A model generated the notes under the pieces. The model saw nothing but the letters and a program-made list of their open reading frames with translations, had not been told where the DNA came from and searched no databases. From positions 1-64,000 of the forward strand of contig JBJEQJ010000042.1 in NCBI GenBank assembly GCA_051881695.1: DNA of 64,000 bases, read 5' to 3'. This stretch comes from CAYJFG01 sp051881695. GTDB lineage: Bacteria; Bacillota; Clostridia; Oscillospirales; Acutalibacteraceae. Positions 8,085 through 17,182 of this stretch are shown here, one piece after another (position 1 is the first letter of the stretch; each line of letters starts with the position of its first letter). The position numbers were made by a program, and so were the translations under genes.

Positions 8085-9968
8085 ATGAAAAAGCTTACGC
8101 CTCGCAAGCTTGTGCTTGCACTTTCCGATATGTTTATAATATGCGTATGTTCACTTGTTTCAAACTATGCGCTTGAAATTTTCGGCTTTAAGCCGCTTTG
8201 GACATCTCAGCTCGGTATAATTACTGTTTTGCTCGTGTTTTTATGCTTTGCTTCTCTGTTTGTTATGGGAGCGTACAACAAGCTCTGGCGCTACTTTAAT
8301 TTAAGAGATTACCTTTCCTGTATATCGGGAATGTTAATAGGCTGCGGCGTTGCGCTTGTTATTATGTTTTTAATATATAATCAGTGGATGTTCCAGTTTA
8401 TTATTCTGCAGTTTGCGCTAAGCACGTTAAGCGTAATTCTGTTCAGAATGATTTTCAGAAAAACGTTCCTGGTGCTTGTTGACTCCAGCAACAACAGATA
8501 CAAGAAGAGAACGCTTATCGTCGGCGCAGGCGAGGCGTGCAAAATTATTTTAAGAGAAATTGAAAACGCACATTCAGACGTTGACAGTCCCTGCTTTGAG
8601 TATCTTCCGGTATGTATTGTAGACGACGACCCCAAAAAGCTGAAAACTGCTATACGCGGCGTAAGAGTTCTGGGCACAAGCGAAGATATTATTAAGCTTT
8701 GTAAGGATATGGAGATAGAGATTATTATATTTGCCATACCCTCCAGCACAGAGTCAGAGAAGAGATATATACTCGACCTTTGCTCGGAAACACAATGTAA
8801 AATTAAAATTGTGCCGTATTTAAGCGAGATTATAGATGACGGCGACAAAAAGGATATTGTCCCGCAGATGGCGGATATTAAGGTTGAGGACCTTCTGGGC
8901 AGAAAGCCGATAACCTTTAACAAAAAGGATACTATGCAGTTTATCAGCGGAAAGGTATGTATGATAACCGGCGGCGGCGGCTCAATAGGCAGCGAGCTTA
9001 CAAGGCAGATTGCAAAGTATAACCCGGAGCAGATAATAATTTTAGATATTTATGAAAACAATGCCTATGACATTCAGCAGGAGCTTGTAATGGAGTACGG
9101 CGGAAAGCTTAATATTGTAACGCTTATTGCCTCTGTGCGCGACCACGAGAAAATGAAGGCGATTTTCGAAAAGTATAAGCCTCAGGTTATCTTCCATGCG
9201 GCGGCGCATAAGCACGTTCCTCTTATGGAAACCTCTCCGGAGGAGGCAGTTAAAAACAATGTTGTCGGCACATTTAATATGGCAACGCTTGCCGAGTATT
9301 ACGGTGCAGAAAAGTTTGTTATGATTTCCACCGATAAGGCGGTAAATCCGACAAATGTAATGGGTGCTACAAAGCGATGCTGCGAAATGATAATGGAATA
9401 TATGGCGCAGTTCGGCAGCTCAAAGACAGAATTTGTTACCACTCGTTTTGGCAATGTATTAGGCTCAAACGGCTCTGTTATTCCGCTGTTTAAGCGTCAG
9501 ATTGAAAGCGGAAAGCCCGTAACGGTTACGCACCCGGAAATTATCAGATATTTTATGACAATCCCCGAGGCAGTGTCGCTGGTGCTTCAGGCGGCGGCAA
9601 TGGCGCACGGCGGCGAAATATTTGTTCTTGATATGGGTGCGCCGGTTAAAATAGTAACGCTTGCAGAAAATCTGATAAGAATGTACGGAAAAACACCATA
9701 TAAGGATGTTGAGATAAAATTTACGGGTCTTCGTCCGGGAGAAAAGCTTTATGAGGAGCTTTTGATGGACGAGGAGGGGCTTAAGGCAACTGCAAACAAG
9801 AAGATATTTATAGGCAATCAAATTCCGATTAAGGCGGAGGAATTTACAGAAAAGCTTACAAAGCTGCGTGAATATGCCGAGAAAAACGATTCTGAAAATA
9901 CGCTTATAATGTTAAGCGATATTGTACCTACATTCCATCACCAAACTAACGACGGCGGCGGAAAGTAA
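8085..9968 (+). CDS. Membrane-bound nucleotide-sugar 4,6-dehydratase, CapD/WbpM family
   Basis: 627 aa: four transmembrane helices in residues 1-125, a Rossmann-like domain with VGAGEACKI (about 148), and a SDR catalytic domain with TGGGGSIGSE (about 300). The active site reads STDKAVNPTNVMGATKR, so the usual SDR YxxxK is MxxxK. Tyr-to-Met is typical of large membrane enzymes such as WbpM, PglF and EpsC, which dehydrate UDP-GlcNAc to a 4-keto-6-deoxy sugar. glmS, which feeds UDP-GlcNAc synthesis, follows 104 bp downstream. It probably supplies a surface-glycan precursor; I do not assign the exact product. Confidence 0.9.
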   Translation: MKKLTPRKLVLALSDMFIICVCSLVSNYALEIFGFKPLWTSQLGIITVLLVFLCFASLFVMGAYNKLWRYFNLRDYLSCISGMLIGCGVALVIMFLIYNQWMFQFIILQFALSTLSVILFRMIFRKTFLVLVDSSNNRYKKRTLIVGAGEACKIILREIENAHSDVDSPCFEYLPVCIVDDDPKKLKTAIRGVRVLGTSEDIIKLCKDMEIEIIIFAIPSSTESEKRYILDLCSETQCKIKIVPYLSEIIDDGDKKDIVPQMADIKVEDLLGRKPITFNKKDTMQFISGKVCMITGGGGSIGSELTRQIAKYNPEQIIILDIYENNAYDIQQELVMEYGGKLNIVTLIASVRDHEKMKAIFEKYKPQVIFHAAAHKHVPLMETSPEEAVKNNVVGTFNMATLAEYYGAEKFVMISTDKAVNPTNVMGATKRCCEMIMEYMAQFGSSKTEFVTTRFGNVLGSNGSVIPLFKRQIESGKPVTVTHPEIIRYFMTIPEAVSLVLQAAAMAHGGEIFVLDMGAPVKIVTLAENLIRMYGKTPYKDVEIKFTGLRPGEKLYEELLMDEEGLKATANKKIFIGNQIPIKAEEFTEKLTKLREYAEKNDSENTLIMLSDIVPTFHHQTNDGGGK

Positions 9969-10072
9969 TGTCTTTTGTTGTACTTAAAATTGAGTATATT
10001 ATATTTTCTATGGTTCGGTATATAACATTAAATTAAAGAATAAAATTAATCTACGAAGCAGGAGGTAATACT

Positions 10073-11896
10073 ATGTGTGGTATAGTCGGATATGTCGGCT
10101 ACAGAGATTGCAGCGATGTTCTGGTGTCTGCTCTTACCAAGCTTGAGTACAGGGGTTACGACTCAGCAGGAATAGCTGTTTTTGAAAACGGGGAAATTAA
10201 GGTAGCAAAAACACAGGGAAGACTGAAAGACCTTGAGGATAAAATGCAGAAGGAAGGAAAGCCAATGGGCTTTGCCGGAATAGGTCATACAAGATGGGCA
10301 ACTCACGGCGAGCCGTCAGACAGAAATTCTCACCCTCACAGCGGCGAAAAGGTGTCTATAGTACATAACGGAATAATTGAGAATTATAAAATGCTCAAGG
10401 AATTTCTTGTAAGCAAAAATCAAACCTTTTTAAGCGATACAGACACAGAGGTAGTAGCAAGGCTTCTGGGATATTACTATAACGGAGATCCGCTTGATAC
10501 TATAATAAAGGTTGTGCAGGAGCTTGAAGGCTCTTATGCGCTCGGTATGGTATTTGAGGATTTTCCGGATACTGTATATGCAATCCGTCACGAAAGCCCG
10601 CTTATTGTAGGCGTTGGAGAAAACGAGAATTTCATAGCGTCCGATGTACCGGCAATACTTAAATATACAAAGGATTATTATCTTCTAGAGCACGATGAAA
10701 TTGCCGTTTTGGACAAAAGCGGCGTGAAAATTTATGATTTGCACCGCAGAGAGGTTGAAAAAGAGCTGAAAACTGCCGACTGGGATATGGAGTCTGCGGA
10801 AAAGTGCGGTTATGAGCACTTTATGATAAAGGAAATACACGAACAGCCAACCTCTGTAAGAACAACAATTACGCCGAGAATAACAAACGGTTTGCCGGAT
10901 TTATCTGAATGTGGCATTACACCGGAGCTTATAAAAAACTTCCGTCAGATATACATTGTAGCCTGCGGAACGGCAATGCACGCCGGAACTGTGGGTAAAT
11001 ATGTTATTGAGAAGCTTGCGAGAATACCTGTTACGGTTGATATAGCCTCGGAATTCAGATACAGAAGTCCGCTTGTGGGCGAGGGCGACCTTGTTATTAT
11101 AATCTCACAGTCCGGAGAAACGGCAGACAGCTTAGCGGCAATGCGCCTTTCAAAAAGCCTTGGCGCAAAAACACTTGCAATAGTAAACGCAAAGGGAAGC
11201 TCCATTGCAAGAGAAGCCGATATGCTCATATACACGCACGCAGGTCCGGAAATTGCCGTTGCGTCTACAAAGGCGTATATGGTACAGCTTGCAGTAATGT
11301 ATCTGTTCGCCTTTGAGCTTGCTTTGGCGGCAGGCAGAATATCTGAGGAAGAGTGCAGAGAGCTTACAAAGGCGCTTACCGATATACCGGAAACAATAGA
11401 GAAAATACTTGAAAGCGACAAGGAGAAATGCTCCTTTGTTGCAACACAGCTTATAACTGCCGACAGCCTGCTGTATATAGGCAGAGGACTTGACTACGCA
11501 ATGAGTATGGAGGGAAGCCTGAAGCTTAAGGAAATTTCCTACATTCATTCCGAGGCATACGCCGCAGGCGAGCTTAAGCACGGAACAATATCGCTTATAA
11601 CGCAGGATATGCCTGTAATCGCCGTTGCAACTCAGTCAGATTTGCTTGACAAGACGGTAAGCAATATTAAAGAGGTAAAGTCAAGAGGCGCCAAGGTTGT
11701 GCTTGTATGCACAGAGGGCTTTAACGTGGACGAAGAGGCATATGATTTTATTATAAGAGTGCCGAAAACCAACGAGCTTCTTACCCCGATGAGTACGGCT
11801 GTTTCTTTACAGCTTCTGGCGTATTACACCTCTGTATTAAGAGGGAACGACGTTGACAAGCCGAGAAATCTTGCAAAGTCTGTAACGGTGGAATAA
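10073..11896 (+). CDS. glmS: Glutamine-fructose-6-phosphate aminotransferase (isomerizing)
   Basis: Makes glucosamine-6-phosphate from fructose-6-phosphate and glutamine, the first step to UDP-GlcNAc. 607 aa with N-terminal glutaminase domain starting MCGIVGYVG (Cys2 nucleophile), GHTRWATHG and HNGIIENY segments, two SIS domains (ACGTAMHAG, SQSGETADS) and the conserved C-terminus DKPRNLAKSVTVE. An AGGAGG site precedes the ATG. No glmS ribozyme fits in the 104-bp gap, so control is probably by co-transcription with the dehydratase. Confidence 0.98.
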   Translation: MCGIVGYVGYRDCSDVLVSALTKLEYRGYDSAGIAVFENGEIKVAKTQGRLKDLEDKMQKEGKPMGFAGIGHTRWATHGEPSDRNSHPHSGEKVSIVHNGIIENYKMLKEFLVSKNQTFLSDTDTEVVARLLGYYYNGDPLDTIIKVVQELEGSYALGMVFEDFPDTVYAIRHESPLIVGVGENENFIASDVPAILKYTKDYYLLEHDEIAVLDKSGVKIYDLHRREVEKELKTADWDMESAEKCGYEHFMIKEIHEQPTSVRTTITPRITNGLPDLSECGITPELIKNFRQIYIVACGTAMHAGTVGKYVIEKLARIPVTVDIASEFRYRSPLVGEGDLVIIISQSGETADSLAAMRLSKSLGAKTLAIVNAKGSSIAREADMLIYTHAGPEIAVASTKAYMVQLAVMYLFAFELALAAGRISEEECRELTKALTDIPETIEKILESDKEKCSFVATQLITADSLLYIGRGLDYAMSMEGSLKLKEISYIHSEAYAAGELKHGTISLITQDMPVIAVATQSDLLDKTVSNIKEVKSRGAKVVLVCTEGFNVDEEAYDFIIRVPKTNELLTPMSTAVSLQLLAYYTSVLRGNDVDKPRNLAKSVTVE

Positions 11897-11958
11897 TAAA
11901 ATATTTTAGGATTTAATTTATTTAAATAAATTAAAAATTTTTAGAAAGAAGTGGTAAA

Positions 11959-14430
11959 ATGATTAAGAAACTATTGGCATCCGTACTCACGGTTGTAATG
12001 CTTGCGTCCTTAATTTGCATACATACAGGCGCAGTTTACATACCGGCAGAGGAGGAAGCCGCAGCAGACTACGGACTAAAAAGCAATGTGCAGGAGGGTG
12101 TAATTCTGCACGCTTGGAACTGGTCATACAACAACATTAAGGCAAATATGAAAACGATAGCAGAAAGCGGCTATTCGGCAGTACAGACCTCGCCTGTAAC
12201 ACAGCCGAAGGACTACTACTGGGAGGGCGTTGCTTACGGCGATGTAGGTATACCGGACGGTACAGGCGGTTACAACGCAAACTGGTGGAAGGTTTATCAG
12301 CCTGTTTCAATGTCTATATGCGACAATGGAAATACATGGTTCGGCACGAAGAAAGAGTTTGAAGAAATGTGTGCCGAGGCTGAAAAATACGGCGTTAAGG
12401 TTATTGTTGACATCGTAGCAAACCATATGGGTAATATTCAGGGCTGGAAAATAGGCAGTGTTGAAGAGGTTATGAGCGATATTTCACCGCAGGTCGGTGA
12501 ATTCTGTAACCCGGATATGCTCACAGATCCTTCATATTGGCACATCAGCACAAGCTGGATTCACTCAAGCGACGGCCGCTTTGACATAACACAGGGCAAT
12601 ATGGGTATGCCGGACCTCAATACAGGCGACAAAAAGGTTCAGACAATGGTGCTGAATCTCTTAAAGGAATGTATTGATGCAGGCGCAGACGGCTTCCGTT
12701 TTGACGCTGCAAAGCATATAGAAACTCCTGCCGACGACCCTGCATTTGCAAGCGACTTCTGGGATGTTGTGCTTGACGGAGCAACTGCTTACGCTAAGAG
12801 CAAGGGTCTTGACGCACCCTACTATTACGGCGAGGTACTCAACAGACTTGACAGTACAGCAGCAGAAAATTATTATATCAGTAAAATGTCCTTAACAGAC
12901 AACAGCACAGGCGATAATATAAGAAACTCCCTCAGATGGGGCGGAATGGGCAGCGCAGGCAATTCCGGCTTTGCAGGCTATGTTCACGGCAAAGCAGACA
13001 GAGTTGTTCTATGGGCAGAAAGCCACGATACTTATATGGGCGGCGGCTCTTCCTATGACGCTAACGACAAGACAATAAAGCAAACATGGGCAGTTGTTGC
13101 ATCAAGAAAAGACGCTACATCTCTGTTCTTTGCCCGTCCGTACTATTCAAAACAAATTCTTGCAGATGACGTAAACGGCGCAAGACAGCCGGATTATTTG
13201 AAAGCAAATCTTGAACAGCGCCAGATGGGCGAGGTAGGAACATATACCTGGAGCGACACATCTGTTGCAGAGGTTAATAAGTTCCATAACCTTTTTGCCG
13301 GACAAAGCGAGTCGCTCTCAACTGTTGACAACAAGATTTTCTACAACGAGCGCGGAACAAGCGGTGTAATAATAGTTAATTTAGACGGAGCAGGTGAAGT
13401 TTCTCTGTCGGCAAAGGCAATGAAAGCCGGAACATATAAAGACCAGGTAACAGGCGAAATCTTTACTGTTGCCAACGGCAAAATCACAGGTAATATTAAG
13501 GGCGAGGACGGAATTGCAGTAGTATATGACGCTGACCCGGCACCGCAAAATACAATTTCTCAAAAGGGCGGCGAATTTACGTCAGATACTCTTAAGCTCA
13601 CCTTAGGATTAAGCAACGCTACCTCCGGCACATATAAAATAGGCGACGGAGCAGCTACAACCTACACTGCTTCAACCGAAATTACAATAGGCGAGGGTCT
13701 TGCAACAGGCGAAAGCGTAACGGTTTATCTCACTGCAACAAACGGAAGCGAAACTACAAACACCTCCTACACCTTTACAAAGACAGAGAATATAACGCCG
13801 ACAACTCCTACAAGTCCCACAGAGCCGACCACTCCCACAAGTCCCACAGGACCGACATCTCCTACTCAGCCTGCCGGTACTGTAAAGGTTTATTTTGACA
13901 ACAGCAAGACAAATTGGGATAAGGTTTGCTGCTATATTTATGCTGACGGAGCAGGCGAAGTGAAGGCTTGGCCGGGAAATGAAATGACCTTAAATGCAGA
14001 CGGTCTTTACGAGTTTACTGTTCCAAGCGGCTTTGAAAACGGAAGAGTACTTTTTAACAACAAAAATAACGGACAGCAAATTCCTGCGGCAGGTCAGCCG
14101 GGCTTAGAAATAAACAGCAAGAATATGATCTATCAAAACGGAAGCTGGAAAGAATATATAGTTGTTGAGCCGACCGAACCCACTGACCCCACACAGCCGG
14201 AGCAATATATGTACGGCGACCTTACAGGAGATTCTGTAGTTGATATGAACGATGTTCTTCACGCACAGAGATACCTTGCTAAGATTGCCACATTTACTCA
14301 GCCGCAGATTTTAAGCGGTGATATTAACAAATCCGGCGACATAGATTTGCAGGATATTCTTGAGGTTCAGAAATATATGGCAAAAATTAAGTGCAGTGAA
14401 CTTATCGGCACAAAATTCAGCGTTGCTTAA
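11959..14430 (+). CDS. Secreted GH13 alpha-amylase with CBM26-like module and type I dockerin
   Basis: 823-aa extracellular starch hydrolase. Signal peptide 1-25. The GH13 catalytic domain resembles B. subtilis AmyE (subfamily 28): DIVANH 151-156, GFRFDAAKH with nucleophile Asp249, acid/base Glu292 (YGEVLN), AESHD with Asp357. Residues about 530-608 look like a beta-sandwich domain, then a Thr/Pro/Ser linker (613-638), a CBM26-like starch-binding module (640-735) and a second short linker. The C-terminal dockerin (751-810) has two calcium-loop repeats, GDLTGDSVVDMNDVLHAQRY and GDINKSGDIDLQDILEVQKY. The dockerin implies docking to a cohesin scaffoldin, as in R. bromii amylosomes. No cohesin is visible in this window. 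A terminator follows. Confidence 0.95.
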   Translation: MIKKLLASVLTVVMLASLICIHTGAVYIPAEEEAAADYGLKSNVQEGVILHAWNWSYNNIKANMKTIAESGYSAVQTSPVTQPKDYYWEGVAYGDVGIPDGTGGYNANWWKVYQPVSMSICDNGNTWFGTKKEFEEMCAEAEKYGVKVIVDIVANHMGNIQGWKIGSVEEVMSDISPQVGEFCNPDMLTDPSYWHISTSWIHSSDGRFDITQGNMGMPDLNTGDKKVQTMVLNLLKECIDAGADGFRFDAAKHIETPADDPAFASDFWDVVLDGATAYAKSKGLDAPYYYGEVLNRLDSTAAENYYISKMSLTDNSTGDNIRNSLRWGGMGSAGNSGFAGYVHGKADRVVLWAESHDTYMGGGSSYDANDKTIKQTWAVVASRKDATSLFFARPYYSKQILADDVNGARQPDYLKANLEQRQMGEVGTYTWSDTSVAEVNKFHNLFAGQSESLSTVDNKIFYNERGTSGVIIVNLDGAGEVSLSAKAMKAGTYKDQVTGEIFTVANGKITGNIKGEDGIAVVYDADPAPQNTISQKGGEFTSDTLKLTLGLSNATSGTYKIGDGAATTYTASTEITIGEGLATGESVTVYLTATNGSETTNTSYTFTKTENITPTTPTSPTEPTTPTSPTGPTSPTQPAGTVKVYFDNSKTNWDKVCCYIYADGAGEVKAWPGNEMTLNADGLYEFTVPSGFENGRVLFNNKNNGQQIPAAGQPGLEINSKNMIYQNGSWKEYIVVEPTEPTDPTQPEQYMYGDLTGDSVVDMNDVLHAQRYLAKIATFTQPQILSGDINKSGDIDLQDILEVQKYMAKIKCSELIGTKFSVA

Positions 14431-14463
14431 TGCTGTTTAATCGGTTTTTATAACATAACGAAT

Positions 14464-14499
14464 AAAACGGTACGGTTAATTATCAGCCGTACCGTTTTT
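14464..14499 (+). terminator. Terminator after the amylase gene
   Basis: Stem AAAACGGTACGG/CCGTACCGTTTTT with an 11-base loop and T-run. Nothing else recognisable lies between it and the EF-G promoter at 14665. Confidence 0.8.
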
Positions 14500-14664
14500 G
14501 CGTGCAAAAGAGAATGGGTGGATTTAAAAGAAAATTTTTACAAAAGCAAAAAAAGTTTTTATTAATATTGCAAAAATGCTTTGTTTTGTATGTTGAATTT
14601 GCATAAAACAACAGGGTGAATATTGTAATAATAGGTGAATTTATTAATGAAATGAAATTTTCGG

Positions 14665-14693
14665 TTGTTTATACTGTGCATATATGCTATAAT
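14665..14693 (+). promoter_or_regulatory. Promoter of the EF-G paralogue
   Basis: TTGTTT (14665-14670), 17 bp, TATAAT (14688-14693), about 80 bp before the start codon. Confidence 0.6.
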
Positions 14694-14774
14694 TATTTAG
14701 TAATTACGAAGGTAATTGTAAAAAATGTCCGATAAGGTCGAAACGCTTGTCGGAACCGAAAGGAGATACCCGCA

Positions 14775-16841
14775 TTGAAACAGTATGATGCGAAGAAAAT
14801 TTTAAATATAGCCCTGCTGGGGCACGGCGGCTCGGGAAAGACCTCTGTTGCAGAGTCTATGCTATACCTTGCAGGTGCGTCTGACAGACTCGGTAAGGTT
14901 GGAGAGGGCAACACAATATGCGACTTTGACCCAGAGGAAATAAAGAGAAAGACATCTGTTATTACGGCAGTTGCTCCGATAGAATGGAAAAATTATAAAA
15001 TGAACCTTATAGATACGCCCGGTCTGTTTGATTTTGCAGGCGGAGTATGTGAGGGTCTGCGTGCGGCAGATACTGCGCTTATTGTAGTATCCGGAAAAAA
15101 CGGAGTAAACGTAGGAACAGAGAAGGCGGTAAAGCAGGCGGCTAAGCAGGGTCTTACAAAGGTGTTCTTTGTAAACGGTCTTTGCGACGAAAGCGCAAGA
15201 TTTTACAGAGTATTTGAAACGCTCAAGGCTTCCTTCGGCCCGTCCGTCTGCCCTGTTGTTGTGCCGTATATAGTAGACGGTCAGGCTAATTGCTATGTTA
15301 ATCTGCTTGAATATAAGGCGTATCTTTATGAGGACGGAAAAATGGTGCAGACTGCTATGCCTGATATGGGCGACAGACTGGACGGCTTGCGTACAGCAAT
15401 TTATGAGGCAGTTGCCGAAACAAGCGACGAAATGTTTGAAAAGTACTTCAGCGGCGAGGAGTTTACCCCTGAGGAGGTAATAGTAGGAATAAGCAACGGT
15501 GTTAAAAACGGAACAATAAGCCCTGTTTTCTGTGGAGACGCACATAACACCTTTGGCATAGACCAGCTTTTAAACGGTCTTACATGGCTTGCGCCCAGTG
15601 CTGCCGATAAGGCAGGGGAAATTGCCGTTGACGTTGACGGCGAGCCTGTAGAGCTTACTGTAAATGAAAATGCAGCAGCGGCAGCAATAGTGTTTAAAAC
15701 TATTGCAGACCCGTTTGTGGGTAAGCTTTCTTACTTTAAGGTAATATCGGGCAAGGTTTCGCCCGATACCCCGCTTGTTAATATGCGTACGGGAAATCAG
15801 GAGCGCATAAACAAGGTTATGATAATTAAGGGTAAAAAGCAGGAGGATGCACCGTATATCGGCGCAGGTGATATAGGAGCAGTGGCAAAGCTGCAAAACA
15901 CAAACACAGGTGATACGTTGTGCTCGCCTGCAAGGAAGGTAATTCTTGACGCTATTGAATATCCCGTTGCTACATATACAATGGCAATTTATCCTAAAAC
16001 AAAGGGTGAAGAGGATAAGGTTGCGCAGGCGCTTGCAAGAATATGCGAGGAAGACCCGACAGTTAAGCTTGAAAACAACACAGAAACAAAGCAGATGCTT
16101 GTATCCGGCTTGGGTGAACAGCATTTAGACGTTGTTGTTTCTAAAATAAAGTCGAAATTCGGCGTTGAGGTTTATCTTGAAAAGCCAAAGGTTGCATATA
16201 GAGAAACCATACGCAAAAAGGTGCAGGTACAGGGCAAGCATAAAAAGCAAAGCGGTGGACACGGACAGTTCGGCGATGTCTGGATAGAATTTGAGCCGTG
16301 TGACTGCGAGGGTCTGGAATTTGCCGAGAGAGTTGTAGGCGGAGCAGTGCCTAAGGGCTTTTTCCCTGCTGTTGAAAAGGGTCTCAGAGATTGCATTAAA
16401 AAAGGTCCTCTTGCAGGCTATCCTGTGGTAGGACTTAAGGCAACATTGTACGATGGCTCGTACCATCCTGTTGACTCTAGCGAAATGTCGTTTAAAATGG
16501 CGGCCGGCATTGCGTATAAAAACGGCTTGCCTCAGGCTTCTCCGGTGCTTTTAGAGCCGATAGGCGCACTTAAAGCGACTGTTCCGGACAACAATATGGG
16601 CGACGTTATGGGTGAGGTGAACAAGCGCAGAGGAAGAGTACTTGGTATGAATCCCGGCGAGGACGGTATGCAGGTGGTTGAAGCAGAAGTGCCGATAGCT
16701 GAAATGGCAGACTTCTCAACTTATATCCGCCAGGTAACGCAGGGCAGAGGAAGCTACACCTTCGAGTTTGAACGCTATGAGGAGGCTCCTGCAAATATAA
16801 CGCAAAAGGTAGTTGAAAGCGCAAGGGCGCAGGCTGAATAA
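14775..16841 (+). CDS. Elongation factor G-like GTPase (EF-G paralogue)
   Basis: 688-aa translational GTPase of the FusA2/EF-G-like branch, with the EF-G domain order: G domain, domain II (about 300-385), domains III-V (domain IV has the HKKQSGGHGQFGDVW block). G-motifs are atypical: G1 is GHGGSGKT (16-23); G3 is DTPGLFDF (80-87) with Leu84 where canonical EF-G has the catalytic His; G4 is NGLCD (134-138) instead of NKxD. The start is TTG at 14775, chosen because AAAGGAG lies 9 bases upstream and no ATG fits. This is unlikely to be the housekeeping translocase; its role is unknown. Confidence 0.88.
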   Translation: MKQYDAKKILNIALLGHGGSGKTSVAESMLYLAGASDRLGKVGEGNTICDFDPEEIKRKTSVITAVAPIEWKNYKMNLIDTPGLFDFAGGVCEGLRAADTALIVVSGKNGVNVGTEKAVKQAAKQGLTKVFFVNGLCDESARFYRVFETLKASFGPSVCPVVVPYIVDGQANCYVNLLEYKAYLYEDGKMVQTAMPDMGDRLDGLRTAIYEAVAETSDEMFEKYFSGEEFTPEEVIVGISNGVKNGTISPVFCGDAHNTFGIDQLLNGLTWLAPSAADKAGEIAVDVDGEPVELTVNENAAAAAIVFKTIADPFVGKLSYFKVISGKVSPDTPLVNMRTGNQERINKVMIIKGKKQEDAPYIGAGDIGAVAKLQNTNTGDTLCSPARKVILDAIEYPVATYTMAIYPKTKGEEDKVAQALARICEEDPTVKLENNTETKQMLVSGLGEQHLDVVVSKIKSKFGVEVYLEKPKVAYRETIRKKVQVQGKHKKQSGGHGQFGDVWIEFEPCDCEGLEFAERVVGGAVPKGFFPAVEKGLRDCIKKGPLAGYPVVGLKATLYDGSYHPVDSSEMSFKMAAGIAYKNGLPQASPVLLEPIGALKATVPDNNMGDVMGEVNKRRGRVLGMNPGEDGMQVVEAEVPIAEMADFSTYIRQVTQGRGSYTFEFERYEEAPANITQKVVESARAQAE

Positions 16842-16861
16842 AAGTAAATATAAATAGCATT

Positions 16862-16904
16862 AAAAAGCCGATACAGACGTTTAAGCTGCCTGTATCGGCT
16901 TTTT
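16862..16904 (+). terminator. Terminator after the EF-G paralogue
   Basis: 15-bp perfect stem AAAAAGCCGATACAG/CTGTATCGGCTTTTT with 13-base loop. Confidence 0.85.
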
Positions 16905-16908
16905 GTCG

Positions 16909-16971
16909 GGGAAACACTGATTAAGTCGTTTGTGCAAACAGCTTTTTGGCGCGATTTGTTCAGTGTTTCCC
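16909..16971. repeat. 63-bp inverted-repeat element, MITE-like
   Basis: Perfect 12-bp terminal inverted repeats (GGGAAACACTGA at 16909-16920, TCAGTGTTTCCC at 16960-16971) enclose an AT-rich core with its own small palindrome GTTTGTGCAAAC. A related half lies at 36920-36944 (GCGTGATTTGTTCAGTGGTTCC against GCGCGATTTGTTCAGTGTTTCC here). The right edge touches the stop codon of the broken YjbR gene. No transposase is present. Confidence 0.5.
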
Positions 16972-17182
16972 TAGGTAAGCAGTTCTTTTTGTTTCTTTTG
17001 GCTGAAGCCTTTTAAAACTAAATTATACGATTCTGCGAGCAAATCCTTTAATAAGTTATCGGGAACATTTCCGTCTGCTTTTACCGAGTTCCAATGCACC
17101 TTATCCAATTCCATTCTGCCTTTAAATCCTTAGTAACGCCTTTTTTACTTAAAAGAAATTCATCTATCCATTCGTATTTCAC
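16971..17182 (-). pseudogene. MmcQ/YjbR-family gene with internal deletion
   Basis: The minus strand starts well: perfect AAAGGAGG site, GTG at 17182 overlapping the TGA of the upstream gene, and KYEWIDEFLLSKKGVTKDLK typical of YjbR proteins. The frame then breaks after KAEWNW; one frame over, DKVHWNSVKADGNVPDNLL and KGFSQKKQKELL give the family's C-terminal half. The middle of the roughly 115-aa domain is missing, so this is a deletion plus frameshift. A 63-bp inverted-repeat element abuts its 3' end. Confidence 0.75.

Noticed and set aside
9969..10072. glmS ribozyme upstream of glmS
   Set aside because: Only 104 bp are available and the conserved ribozyme core is not visible.
14862..16466. 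Several long minus-strand ORFs across the EF-G paralogue
   Set aside because: Shadow frames created by codon bias of the real gene; rich in Cys, His and Tyr, with no ribosome binding sites.
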